From contig NZ_FQYU01000010.1 of assembly GCF_900141855.1 (NCBI RefSeq), forward strand, positions 69,204-122,019: 52,816 nt of DNA, in the 5' to 3' direction. The notes under the pieces are model-generated. The model was not told the origin of the DNA and ran no database searches. It saw only the letters and a program-made list of their open reading frames with translations. The position numbers and the translations under genes are program-made. How positions within the stretch are numbered: position 1 is the stretch's first letter; each line of letters begins with the position of its first letter. The DNA comes from Pseudozobellia thermophila. Lineage in GTDB: Bacteria > Bacteroidota > Bacteroidia > Flavobacteriales > Flavobacteriaceae. Shown in pieces: positions 15,888 through 24,729 of the stretch.

Positions 15888-16498
15888 TATTTCACGTTTA
15901 TATGAAAGAGTTCGTGTCCTTCCAGAATACCCGAAAGATAATCATTTGTACTTATTCTACCAACACCGGCCGGTGTTCCTGTAAAAATCACATCCCCCTT
16001 TTTTAACATAAAGAACTTGGAGACATAGGATATGAGCTCGTCTATCTTCCACAGCATAAGCTTGGTAGTCGCCTTTTGGACCACTTCACCGTTCTTCAGA
16101 AGGGAAAAGTTCAAATCGTCGACATTGTCGAATTTCCCCTTGGGGAGCCATTTGCCGACTACGGCCGAACCGTCGAAACCCTTGGCCTTCTCCCAGGGCA
16201 GGCCTTTTTCCTTTAGCTTTTTCTGGAGGTCGCGCGCCGTAAAGTCGATTCCCAGGCCGATCTCGTCGTAATATTTGTGGGCGAACCGCTCCTCGATGTG
16301 CTTGCCTACCTTTTTGATCCTTACCAAAACCTCTACCTCGTAATGGATATCGTTCGAAAATTCGGGAATATAAAAGTCCTGTTCATTGGGCAAGATCGCC
16401 GAATCGGGTTTGATAAAGACGACCGGTTCATCGGGGCGTTCGTTGTTAAGTTCATCGATATGCTCCGTGTAATTGCGGCCAATACAAATAAGCTTCAT
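15887..16498 (-). CDS. Fumarylacetoacetate hydrolase (FAH)-family protein
   Basis: A 203-residue cytosolic FAH-family hydrolase or decarboxylase. Family marks are IGRNYTEHIDEL near the start, HYEVEVLVRI with the two metal-binding glutamates, IGLGIDFTARDLQ, KGFDGSAVVG and TGTPAGVG near the C-terminus. Short, single-domain members act as acylpyruvases, oxaloacetate decarboxylases or isomerases. The frame extends to 16540; the ATG at 16498 (MKLICIGRN) is where homology begins. Substrate cannot be read from the sequence. Confidence 0.88.
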   Translation of the reverse strand: MKLICIGRNYTEHIDELNNERPDEPVVFIKPDSAILPNEQDFYIPEFSNDIHYEVEVLVRIKKVGKHIEERFAHKYYDEIGLGIDFTARDLQKKLKEKGLPWEKAKGFDGSAVVGKWLPKGKFDNVDDLNFSLLKNGEVVQKATTKLMLWKIDELISYVSKFFMLKKGDVIFTGTPAGVGRISTNDYLSGILEGHELFHINVK

Positions 16499-16564
16499 GT
16501 TCGATTGTTTAATTTGATGTACAAAAAAAGGGTTCGGCACGCCCTTGACAGCGACCGAAGGCCA

Positions 16565-17341
16565 TCAACCCAACTTGTTGTTAAGCTGGCTCAATTTTAT
16601 TTGGGTAAGTACTTTTTTGGTATACAAGGGAAAGTCGGCGTTCAATATCCAACCGAAATAACCGGGTTCCTTATCCAGCACCTCCAACACTTTTTTCCCC
16701 TTGTGCTTACCAAAGGCAAAGGTTTCATCGCCATCCTCATCATAGCCCAAAAAACCGGCAAAATCGGCAAATTGCCTATGCGTGGAAAACTCGGCCAATT
16801 TCTTAATATCGTTTTCCAAATTCGGATACCTTTCCAATTGGGCCAACAACACCTCGTAGGTGGCGTGCGTATCGGCTTCCGCGCTATGCGCATCTACCAA
16901 TTCCTTATCGCAATAAAACTTGTACGCAGCGGCCAAGGTGCGTTTTTCCATTTTGTGGAATATGGTCTGTACATCCACCGAAACCATCCGTTTCATATCA
17001 AAATCGACCTCTGCCCGGAGCAATTCTTCGGCCAGCAGCGGAATATCGAAACGGTCGGAATTAAAACCACCCAAATCGCAATCCTTGATCATTTGGTAGA
17101 TTTCCTTTGACAGCTCCTTAAAGGTAGGCTCGTTGGCCACCTTTTCATTGGATATGCCATGGATGGCCACCACCTCGTCGGGGATCTTCACCCCAGGGTT
17201 TACCAGCCACGTTCGGCTTTCCTTGTTTCCGTTGGGAAAGATTTTCAATATGGATATTTCGACAATTCGGTCTTTTGCCACGTTGGTTCCCGTGGTTTCC
17301 AAATCAAAAAAGCAAATAGGTCTCGTCAGTTTAAGTTGCAT
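16565..17341 (-). CDS. DEDDh 3'-5' exonuclease with DUF3820-like C-terminal part
   Basis: N-terminal exonuclease domain of the DNA polymerase III epsilon kind: ExoI FFDLETTGTN, ExoII GGFNSDRFDIPLL, ExoIII AHSAEADTHAT, giving a full DEDDh set. After about residue 190 comes FGKHKGKKVLEVLDKEPGYF, resembling the DUF3820 module often fused to such nucleases. At 258 residues it is too long for the core alone and has no polymerase-like region. It could be a proofreading subunit or an independent repair nuclease. The start at 17341 is preferred over 17362 because of the -7 element at 17360-17367. Confidence 0.9.
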   Translation of the reverse strand: MQLKLTRPICFFDLETTGTNVAKDRIVEISILKIFPNGNKESRTWLVNPGVKIPDEVVAIHGISNEKVANEPTFKELSKEIYQMIKDCDLGGFNSDRFDIPLLAEELLRAEVDFDMKRMVSVDVQTIFHKMEKRTLAAAYKFYCDKELVDAHSAEADTHATYEVLLAQLERYPNLENDIKKLAEFSTHRQFADFAGFLGYDEDGDETFAFGKHKGKKVLEVLDKEPGYFGWILNADFPLYTKKVLTQIKLSQLNNKLG

Positions 17342-17359
17342 AGCAAAGATGGTTTTACG

Positions 17360-17367
17360 CAAAGATA
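17360..17367 (-). promoter_or_regulatory. Predicted -7 element of the exonuclease gene
   Basis: Minus-strand TATCTTTG, an exact TAnnTTTG match. A start near 17354 gives a leader of about 13 nt and rules out the longer frame start at 17362. Confidence 0.5.
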
Positions 17368-17537
17368 ACCTTTAAGGCAGATCAGGGAAAAACAAACCTT
17401 TTTTAATTATCCGGACACAAGTTGGGCCGCTGCCCCAAATAGGGTACAAGGACACGAGATCGAGGGCACCTCGACCGGAGGCATAAGGCACGGCCGCCCC
17501 CAATCGCTACGACGCCCAACAGGTCGTCTTTGTTTTT

Positions 17538-18908
17538 TTAGATTTCCCTTTCGACATCCCAAGCCTCGAGATAATCGGCCACGGATTTGATGAACATGCT
17601 GCCCAGGGCACCGTTTACCACCCTATGGTCGTAGCTATGGGACAAATACATTTTACTGCGAATACCGATAAAATCACCTTCTTCCGTCTCGATGACCGAA
17701 GGCATCTTACGAATGGCCCCCAAGGCCAGGATGCCCACCTGCGGTTGGTTGATGATCGGCGTACCGAAGACACTGCCAAAGGTACCGACATTGGTAACGG
17801 TATAGGTACCGTCTTTCACCTCGTCGGGCTTCAACCTGTTCTCTCGGGCCCTAACGGCCAAGTCGTTGACCACTTTCGCCATGCCCACCAAATTCAACTG
17901 ATCGGCATTTTTAATGACCGGAACGATCAAATTGCCATCGGGCAAGGCAGTGGCCATTCCAATATTGATATTTTTCTTTTTGATCACCCTGTCGCCATCG
18001 ACAGAAATATTCATCATCGGATATTTTTTCAGGGCTATGGCCACGGCCTCCATAAAGATCGGGGTAAAGGTAAGCTTCTCCCCTTCCCGCTTTTCAAAGC
18101 CCTCCTTAACGGAGTTGCGCCAATTGACCACCTTGGTCACATCGACCTCGATAAAGCTCTGTACGTGCGCAGAAGTGGCCACACTTTCGGTCATATGCTT
18201 GGCAATGAGCTTGCCCATGCGGCTCATTTCTATTATTTCACCTTGATCGGTACTGGTAGGAGGCGTTGTGGCAAAACGATCCGTCCCTTTCGGTGAGCTT
18301 TCCCGATCGACAGCCTGCTTCACTTTGGGCGCCACTACGGGCTGTACCTTGACCTCGGGCGTTCCTTGCTTTCTCTTCCCGACATAGGCCAAGATATCGT
18401 TTTTAGTGACCCTGCCCTCTTTGCCCGTACCTTCGATGGTGTCAAGCTCGGCCATGGAAATGCCCTCTTGCTTGGCTATATTCTTGACCAAGGGCGAATA
18501 AAACCGTTCCGAAGAACCTGAAGCAGTCCCTACCTGTACGGGGGACGAAACGGTTTCCTTGGCCACTTCGACACTTTTGGCGACGGCCACCGCGGCTTCG
18601 GCCACTGCCGTGCCATCCTCACCTATCGTTTGGGCCTCCCCGTCAAGCTGGGGCATATCCACATCGCCCTCAACCTCTATAATGGCCACAGTCTGGCCTA
18701 CCTTGACCACATCGTCGACCTCAAAAAGCTTTTCCACCAACACGCCCTCCACTTCGCTGGGCACCTCTGAATCTACCTTATCCGTAGCTATCTCAAAAAT
18801 AGGCTCATCCAATTCAACAGTATCACCAACCTCTTTAAGCCATGTGGTTAAAGTCGCTTCGGCAACACTCTCTCCCATGCGTGGCAATTTCAATTCAAAC
18901 TTTGACAT
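17538..18908 (-). CDS. Branched-chain/2-oxo acid dehydrogenase E2 (dihydrolipoyl acyltransferase)
   Basis: The 456-residue core subunit of a 2-oxo acid dehydrogenase complex. Order: one lipoyl domain (1-77) with the lipoylated Lys in EIATDKVDSEVPS near 44; an Ala/Val-rich linker; an E3/E1-binding domain (about 135-175, FYSPLVKNIAKQEGI); a second linker; the acyltransferase core (about 225-456). A single lipoyl domain suits the branched-chain or 2-oxoglutarate class. The catalytic motif reads YDHRVVNGALGS, with Asn where most families have Asp. It has its own -7 element and no E1 or E3 gene nearby. Confidence 0.9.
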   Translation of the reverse strand: MSKFELKLPRMGESVAEATLTTWLKEVGDTVELDEPIFEIATDKVDSEVPSEVEGVLVEKLFEVDDVVKVGQTVAIIEVEGDVDMPQLDGEAQTIGEDGTAVAEAAVAVAKSVEVAKETVSSPVQVGTASGSSERFYSPLVKNIAKQEGISMAELDTIEGTGKEGRVTKNDILAYVGKRKQGTPEVKVQPVVAPKVKQAVDRESSPKGTDRFATTPPTSTDQGEIIEMSRMGKLIAKHMTESVATSAHVQSFIEVDVTKVVNWRNSVKEGFEKREGEKLTFTPIFMEAVAIALKKYPMMNISVDGDRVIKKKNINIGMATALPDGNLIVPVIKNADQLNLVGMAKVVNDLAVRARENRLKPDEVKDGTYTVTNVGTFGSVFGTPIINQPQVGILALGAIRKMPSVIETEEGDFIGIRSKMYLSHSYDHRVVNGALGSMFIKSVADYLEAWDVEREI

Positions 18909-18944
18909 ATTCCTATTTTGTACTTGAATTATTTAAATTTTATG

Positions 18945-18952
18945 CAAAAATA
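18945..18952 (-). promoter_or_regulatory. Predicted -7 element of the E2 gene
   Basis: Minus-strand TATTTTTG followed by CAT, an exact consensus match. The leader would be about 30 nt. It lies between recR and E2, so they can be transcribed separately. Confidence 0.55.
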
Positions 18953-18990
18953 CCAAAAAATACGGCCAAAAATTATACTTACCATATTTA

Positions 18991-19611
18991 CTAGTTCGCC
19001 TTTAAGGAATTTTCGAAGGGAATGCGATTCAAGATACTCCTCCCCAAGGTAACCTCATCGGCATATTCCAATTCATCGCCTACCGCTATCCCCCTAGCTA
19101 TAGTGGAGGTTTTCACCGGCACCCCCTCCAACTGTTTATAAATGTAAAAATTGGTGGTATCGCCCTCCATGGTCGAACTCAGTGCAAAAATAAGCTCTTT
19201 GATCTCGCCTAGCTTGACCTTCTTTACCAGGGAAGCGATGGTCAGGTCCTGTGGCCCTACCCCTTCCATCGGGGAAATCTTCCCCCCTAAAACGTGGTAC
19301 AGGCCTTTATATTGGCTTGTATTTTCTATGGCCATGACATCCCTGATATCTTCGACTACACAGACCATGCTTTTGTCACGCCGCGGATTCGAGCAGATTT
19401 CGCATAGGGCGACATCGGAGATATTGTGGCAATTCTCGCAAAATTTGATTTCCTTCCTTAAATTTTCCAGGGCCAAGGCCAACCTACTTGTTTGGTCTTC
19501 AGGCTGTTTGAGCAAATGCAGTACCAGCCGCAAGGCCGTGCGTTTGCCGATACCCGGTAGTTGCGACATCTCGTATACCGCATTTTCCAGAAGCTTTGAG
19601 GAAAAATCCAT
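18991..19611 (-). CDS. recR: Recombination mediator protein
   Basis: A 206-residue DNA-binding protein acting with RecO to load RecA. In order: helix-hairpin-helix with [12 protein letters not shown] near 17, a four-cysteine zinc finger ([16 protein letters not shown]), a Toprim domain starting near [14 protein letters not shown], and a C-terminal [16 protein letters not shown] tail. All landmarks are standard. Confidence 0.96.
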   Translation of the reverse strand: MDFSSKLLENAVYEMSQLPGIGKRTALRLVLHLLKQPEDQTSRLALALENLRKEIKFCENCHNISDVALCEICSNPRRDKSMVCVVEDIRDVMAIENTSQYKGLYHVLGGKISPMEGVGPQDLTIASLVKKVKLGEIKELIFALSSTMEGDTTNFYIYKQLEGVPVKTSTIARGIAVGDELEYADEVTLGRSILNRIPFENSLKAN

Positions 19612-19628
19612 TTGATCAATTTTCGAGA

Positions 19629-19636
19629 CAAAATTA
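19629..19636 (-). promoter_or_regulatory. Predicted -7 element of recR
   Basis: Minus-strand TAATTTTG, an exact TAnnTTTG match, with a predicted leader of about 12 nt. Confidence 0.5.
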
Positions 19637-19702
19637 CAACTTTATGCGTGTTCTGGCATGGGTTGGCCGTATTTTGACCTGTCTCCCAAGCGGTCAATAC
19701 AT

Positions 19703-19731
19703 AAAAAAGCGGGGCTAGGCCCCGCTTTTTA
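19703..19731 (-). terminator. Strong bidirectional terminator after susD
   Basis: A perfect 12-pair stem, AAAAAGCGGGGC / GCCCCGCTTTTT, with a three-base loop (19704-19730). The minus-strand U-tract ends the susC-susD transcript. It can also act on the plus strand. Confidence 0.88.
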
Positions 19732-19776
19732 CTTGCCCGTACAGAAACCTTGCACCGGCAATAAAGCCCCAAGTCG

Positions 19777-21312
19777 TTAGTACCCTGGGTTTTGGGTCAG
19801 GCCGGGATTGTTAATGATTTCTTGTTCGGGCAAGGGAAACAAGAGGTGCTTTTCTTGGAGCGCCTGATCGGAATTGAGGTTTACATGCCCCACAAAATCG
19901 TCGAAGGCCCCCGTCGTACTATTGTACACTTTTTTAAGGCGCACCATATCGAACCAGATTTTCAATTCAAAGCAAAGCTCGTGCCATCGTTCGGTCCATA
20001 CCGCCTCCCTAAAGGTTTGCTTGTCGAACGAAGCAAGGGCGGGCGTATCCAACTGTGCGCGGTCCCTAATGGCCTTAAGGGCGTCATAGGCCGCCTGACC
20101 GGGGCCATTGGCCTCGTTTTCGGCCTCGGCATAGATCAAAAGCACTTCGGCATACCTAAAAATAGGCAGGTTCAGGTTATCCTTCGCAGTACCCTCCACC
20201 CCTTGGGTACCGTTAGCAATGACGTTAAAGTGCTTAAAGATATAGGGTTTGCCCAAATCAAAGAGTTCCCCGCTTCCGTTTTCAAAATAACTGGTATAGA
20301 ACCATCCTTCCCGGTTTTGCTTTCTCAGGTCGGTATCGTCGAAAGAATCATAAAAATCGATCTGCGGAATGGTGCTCCCCGTACCTGAGGGCCCGCGATA
20401 GGTTACGGGCTGAAAATTGGGAAACATGTTCCCCATGGGATTGCTTGCCACCAAATCGTTGTACTGCAGGCTAAAGATATGCTCCCCCATGTTGTTCAAG
20501 GTTTCATCATGCACCTCCAAATAGCTATCGAACAAGCGAATGGGCCCTGCATTGTCTATAACTTCCTTGGCCTTGGCCGCTGCATCCGCATAACGGGCAG
20601 TTTCGTTCAATGGCTCCCCCGCCATGGTCAAATACACTTTTGCCAATAAGGTCTTTACGGCCGCCTGGGATACCCTTCCGGACTCATCCGTCCATGGCAA
20701 TCCTGCCCCTTCCGCCTCCGTAAGATCGGTTACGATCAAGGAGTACACTTCTTGTTGCGAAGACCTTTCGGGAAAGAAATCCTCCGAAGTGGCACTTTGC
20801 GGCAGGGTAATCAAAGGCACATCGCCCCAAATGCGCACGGCATAAAAGTAGGCCCAGGCCCTTAAAAACCTTGCCTCTCCCAAAATTTTGTCCCTTTGGG
20901 CCTCGTCCATATCGATACCAGGAACGTTCTCAAGCACCAAATTGGCATTTGCGATTACCTTGTAAATTCCCCTCCACCAGTTTCTTACATGAAGCGTATT
21001 GGCATCGTACGACAGCGAATAGAGGTTGTTCAAATCGGAATTCTGGGCCGTTTCGGTGGTCGTGGTACCGGTAGGCGCCAACAAAAATTGCCAGTTCGAC
21101 GAAAAAATACCCGCCCCATTACCGACAAACCTTGCATCGGCATATACCGCAGCTATTGCCGACTCTGCATGGGTGGCCGTAGTATAAAAGCTTTCGGGCT
21201 GTAAATTTGAAGGGTCTTGCTCCTCTAAAAAGTCAGAGCAGCCCATGGCCCCCAACAACAAAACGGCAAACCCGATGATCTTACCTGTATTATATTTTAT
21301 ATTTATTTTCAT
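19777..21312 (-). CDS. RagB/SusD-family glycan-binding lipoprotein
   Basis: A 511-residue outer-membrane lipoprotein. The signal runs MKINIKYNTG to GAMGCSDFLEEQDP, with the lipidated Cys after a short hydrophobic stretch. The family segment ARFLRAWAYFYAVRIWGDVPL lies near 155, and the C-terminal half has FRYAEVLLIYAEAENEA and ELCFELKIWFDMVR. SusD proteins cap the SusC pore and bind its ligand, usually an oligosaccharide. The frame extends to 21396 inside susC, but the lipoprotein signal fixes the start at 21312. The gap to susC is 26 bp. Confidence 0.94.
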   Translation of the reverse strand: MKINIKYNTGKIIGFAVLLLGAMGCSDFLEEQDPSNLQPESFYTTATHAESAIAAVYADARFVGNGAGIFSSNWQFLLAPTGTTTTETAQNSDLNNLYSLSYDANTLHVRNWWRGIYKVIANANLVLENVPGIDMDEAQRDKILGEARFLRAWAYFYAVRIWGDVPLITLPQSATSEDFFPERSSQQEVYSLIVTDLTEAEGAGLPWTDESGRVSQAAVKTLLAKVYLTMAGEPLNETARYADAAAKAKEVIDNAGPIRLFDSYLEVHDETLNNMGEHIFSLQYNDLVASNPMGNMFPNFQPVTYRGPSGTGSTIPQIDFYDSFDDTDLRKQNREGWFYTSYFENGSGELFDLGKPYIFKHFNVIANGTQGVEGTAKDNLNLPIFRYAEVLLIYAEAENEANGPGQAAYDALKAIRDRAQLDTPALASFDKQTFREAVWTERWHELCFELKIWFDMVRLKKVYNSTTGAFDDFVGHVNLNSDQALQEKHLLFPLPEQEIINNPGLTQNPGY

Positions 21313-21338
21313 GATATACACTTTAAATATTTTAACCA

Positions 21339-24300
21339 TTAAATCCCTACCTGAAGACCGAGTACAAAGGTGGTCGCCCTTGGGTACTCGTGCCATTTCA
21401 TGCCCTGTGAAAATACGTTATTGCCCTCTCCTCCTCGAATAGGGGATACTTCGGGATCCCCGATCAGTTCGTCGTTGACCCACAAAAAGAAGTTCTGGGT
21501 CGATGCGTACACCCTTAACTTGTTCAGGTACAGCCTCTCCAACAAGTCGGGCCGAAAGGAATAGCCCAAGATCAGGTTTCTCCCCCTTAAAAAAGAGCCA
21601 TCCTTGATCCAGTGCGAATCGACGTTCGTAACATAACCGGCGCGTGTGTCGCGCACTTGGGCGATCATGGTGTTTTGGTTATCAGGGGTCCACGCATTCA
21701 AGACCGTTCTATAGCTATTGGCCAATGCCTGCCGATCTTCACTTGAGTGCAGGTTCATATCCATTACATCGTTGCCCCAGGAATACTGAAGGTCTATGGT
21801 CAGGTCGAGCCCCTTATAGGTAAAGTTGTTGATAAGACTGCCCGAAGCGGTGGGATATCCGTTGCCGATGATACTCCTATCCTCATCGTTTATGATCTTG
21901 TCCCCGTTAAAATCCTTGTACTTGATATCACCCGGCAACAAGGTGAGTCCGTTTCGATAACTTACAAAGCTCGCGGCCTCATCGGCCTCATCGGTTCCCC
22001 AAACGCCCAATCGCGTTAGCCCCCAGAAGGACCCGACCGGCTCCCCTACTCGGATGATATTGGTCTCATTGGTGATTCCCGGGCCTCCCACTCCGAAAAT
22101 ATCGGATGGCGTAGCCAGTGAAAGCACCTTGTTACGGTTCATCGAGATATTGAAATTGGTGTTCCAATTGAAATCTTCAAGAGCCACGTTAACGGTATTC
22201 AGCGAAATCTCCAAGCCCTTGTTTTCCATTGACCCCACGTTTCTTCGAATGGTGGTATAGCCGCTGGACTGGGGAACAGGGGCATCCAATAGCATGTCGG
22301 TGGTCTTTCTGTAATACACATCGGCCTCTATGGCGATACGGTTGTTGAACAAGCCCACTTCGAGGCCCAAATCGTATTGTGCCGTTTTTTCCCATTTTAG
22401 ATCAGGGTTCTCGAGTCGGTTCAAGCCCGTACCCCCGACCAGGTTGCCTCCCCAAATGGTCTGATAGTTTGAACTCAACAGCGACAAAGAGGAATAGGGT
22501 GGAATTTCGGAGTTACCCGTAACCCCATAACTGGTTCGCAGCTTCAGGTTCGAGATCGTTTCACTGTCCTTTAAAAAGTCCTCATCGGAGACCCGCCATG
22601 CCACTGCGGCCGAAGGAAAGAAGGAAAATTTGTTGTTGTCCCCGAATTTTGAAGAACCGTCGGCCCTACCGGTAACGGTAAAAAGATACTTGCCGTAGAG
22701 GTTGTAATTGACCCTACCGAAATACGAGTTCAAGGCCTCCCTTTGCGAGTTTGACCCCACACGAATGTTATTGGAACCGGCACCAAGGTTATTATACCCA
22801 AAATAATCGGTAGGAAAATTATTGGCCTCGGCGCTGAAAAAGTACGAGTTCGACTGCTGCCATGAGAGTCCCAATAAAGCCGTCAACGAATTGTTTTCAT
22901 TGATCTGTTTATCATAAGTAAGGTAATTTTCGACCGACCAGAAGATTTCCTTATTGCTGCTCGACGAAGCATAGGCCTGGCTATTGCCGGCCAAGGTAGC
23001 ATCACGAAATTCGGGATTCTCCTGTGTAATAACGTTTGCCCCTACCACGGTACGCATCTGTAGTTCATCGGTAAAATTGATGTTCGTATAGGCGCTGCCC
23101 GATGCCGTTTGGGTATTCAATATGTATTGCTGTCCATCGAGGCGATGCACCGAACTAAAGGTTCCTTCGGCAAAGGGATAATCCCTATTATCTGCAAAAA
23201 TCCCTTCCTTAGGGTGCCCTGCCGGGTACCTAACGGGCAAAAAAGGAAAATCCTCCACCATTCTACGCGGCACTTGGTCATTGGTATCGGCCAAGTTTTC
23301 CGTTTGGTAGTTGTAACTAAGGGTCCCCCCGATCTTCACCCAGTCCTTTATCTGGTCGTCAATGGAAAACCTTCCGGAGTAGCGTTTCAAATAGGTATTC
23401 TTAAGGAGGCCTTGCTCGTCGTTTATACCTAGCGAAAGTGCATAGGTCGTTCTTTCGTTGCCCCCCGAAAAGCCCAGTTGGTGGTTTTGCGAAAGCCTGT
23501 GTTGCCGAACCTCCTTAGACCAGTCGGTGTCGTAGAGCGGATTGCCGTCGCTGTCGAACAAAGGTGCTATCAAGGGGTCGGCCCTTTTTAACCTGGGCTC
23601 GTACTGGGCATAGTTGCCCGCAGCCCAACCCTCGGGATCGAACTTGGCCGAGTTTTCCCATGATAGTTGTTCGACCATCAGGTATTCTTCGGCATTGAGC
23701 ACCTCCGCTTTGTTAGGGCCAAATTCCTTGACGTTGTATTCGACGTTATAGCTGATCCTGCCCTGGCCGGCCCTGCCTCGCTTTGTGGTCACCAATATCA
23801 CCCCATTGGCTCCCCTTGCCCCATAGATTGCCGTCGAAGAGGCATCTTTGAGCACCTCGATCGACACGACATCGTTGGGGTTCAAGAAATCTATTGCCGA
23901 ACTATATTGATCCAGGTTGCCCTGGGGCAATTGCACCCCATCGACCACGTATAGCGGGTTGTTCGAGGAATTGATGGAACTAAACCCCCTGATTCTTACA
24001 TTGGTCTTTCCCCCTGGTCGACCTGAGTTGGTATTGACCTGCACACCGGCTATTCTACCGGCCAAGGACTGGTTTAAGGACTGTACCGGCCGTTCTTGAA
24101 GTTCCTCGGCATCGACTTGACCGACGGCCCCCGTTAGGTCGGACTTTCTTTGGCTACCATAGCCGATAAGCACCACCTCTTCCAATTCTGCCGCATCCTG
24201 TTCAAGAACTACATCGATTGCGGATCTCCCGTTAATTTTGATTTCAGAAGACTTATAACCGATATAGCTGATTACCAATGTAGCGTCTTCACTTACATTG

Positions 24301-24485
24301 CCAATGGTAAAATTACCGTCGAAATCGGTTTGCGTACCGTTTGTGGTACCCTTCACTACAACGTTAGCCCCCGCCAAGGGACCTGTTTCATCCGAAACGT
24401 TGCCACTGATCGTTTGCGCCCTACCAAGACCGTAGCACAAAAAAGCAACGGCCAGTAAAAGACTTTTAAAAAATGTTCCCCTCAT
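21339..24485 (-). CDS. SusC/RagA TonB-linked outer-membrane transporter
   Basis: A 1048-residue beta-barrel. Signal peptide (1-23); carboxypeptidase-D-like domain (about 25-100, ISGNVSDETGPLAGANVVVKG); TonB-dependent plug with LEEVVLIGYGSQRKSDLTGA and a following SLAGRIAGVQ; barrel to the C-terminus. With SusD it imports a ligand across the outer membrane using TonB energy. The region lacks glycosidase, sulfatase, regulator or sigma/anti-sigma genes, so the substrate cannot be inferred. First gene of a two-gene operon. Confidence 0.95.
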   Translation of the reverse strand: MRGTFFKSLLLAVAFLCYGLGRAQTISGNVSDETGPLAGANVVVKGTTNGTQTDFDGNFTIGNVSEDATLVISYIGYKSSEIKINGRSAIDVVLEQDAAELEEVVLIGYGSQRKSDLTGAVGQVDAEELQERPVQSLNQSLAGRIAGVQVNTNSGRPGGKTNVRIRGFSSINSSNNPLYVVDGVQLPQGNLDQYSSAIDFLNPNDVVSIEVLKDASSTAIYGARGANGVILVTTKRGRAGQGRISYNVEYNVKEFGPNKAEVLNAEEYLMVEQLSWENSAKFDPEGWAAGNYAQYEPRLKRADPLIAPLFDSDGNPLYDTDWSKEVRQHRLSQNHQLGFSGGNERTTYALSLGINDEQGLLKNTYLKRYSGRFSIDDQIKDWVKIGGTLSYNYQTENLADTNDQVPRRMVEDFPFLPVRYPAGHPKEGIFADNRDYPFAEGTFSSVHRLDGQQYILNTQTASGSAYTNINFTDELQMRTVVGANVITQENPEFRDATLAGNSQAYASSSSNKEIFWSVENYLTYDKQINENNSLTALLGLSWQQSNSYFFSAEANNFPTDYFGYNNLGAGSNNIRVGSNSQREALNSYFGRVNYNLYGKYLFTVTGRADGSSKFGDNNKFSFFPSAAVAWRVSDEDFLKDSETISNLKLRTSYGVTGNSEIPPYSSLSLLSSNYQTIWGGNLVGGTGLNRLENPDLKWEKTAQYDLGLEVGLFNNRIAIEADVYYRKTTDMLLDAPVPQSSGYTTIRRNVGSMENKGLEISLNTVNVALEDFNWNTNFNISMNRNKVLSLATPSDIFGVGGPGITNETNIIRVGEPVGSFWGLTRLGVWGTDEADEAASFVSYRNGLTLLPGDIKYKDFNGDKIINDEDRSIIGNGYPTASGSLINNFTYKGLDLTIDLQYSWGNDVMDMNLHSSEDRQALANSYRTVLNAWTPDNQNTMIAQVRDTRAGYVTNVDSHWIKDGSFLRGRNLILGYSFRPDLLERLYLNKLRVYASTQNFFLWVNDELIGDPEVSPIRGGEGNNVFSQGMKWHEYPRATTFVLGLQVGI

Positions 24486-24729
24486 AATTTAGTTTCATTA
24501 TAGTTTAGCGTTAACATAAATTAACACGTGAAAATAGGGTTTCTAACTGCTGAAGGTTACGAGTTAAAGTTAAATAATTGTTAAAACACTATGAATTATA
24601 AACAATATTTTGATATAAACATCTTATTAAAAAAATTGAAAATTTGAAAAGCAAATTTTACAAATTACTCAAAAGCTTTACCATGACCACAAATCAACTT
24701 TTTGTACTTTTCGCCGAAATTTCAGTTTT

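Noticed and set aside
16277-17110. A 277-codon plus-strand frame
   Set aside because: It covers the FAH and exonuclease genes in antisense, both of which have complete family motifs.
17625-18296. A 223-codon plus-strand frame
   Set aside because: Antisense to the E2 acyltransferase core.
19777-21396. Long start for susD at 21396
   Set aside because: It lies within susC and precedes a perfect lipoprotein signal at 21312.
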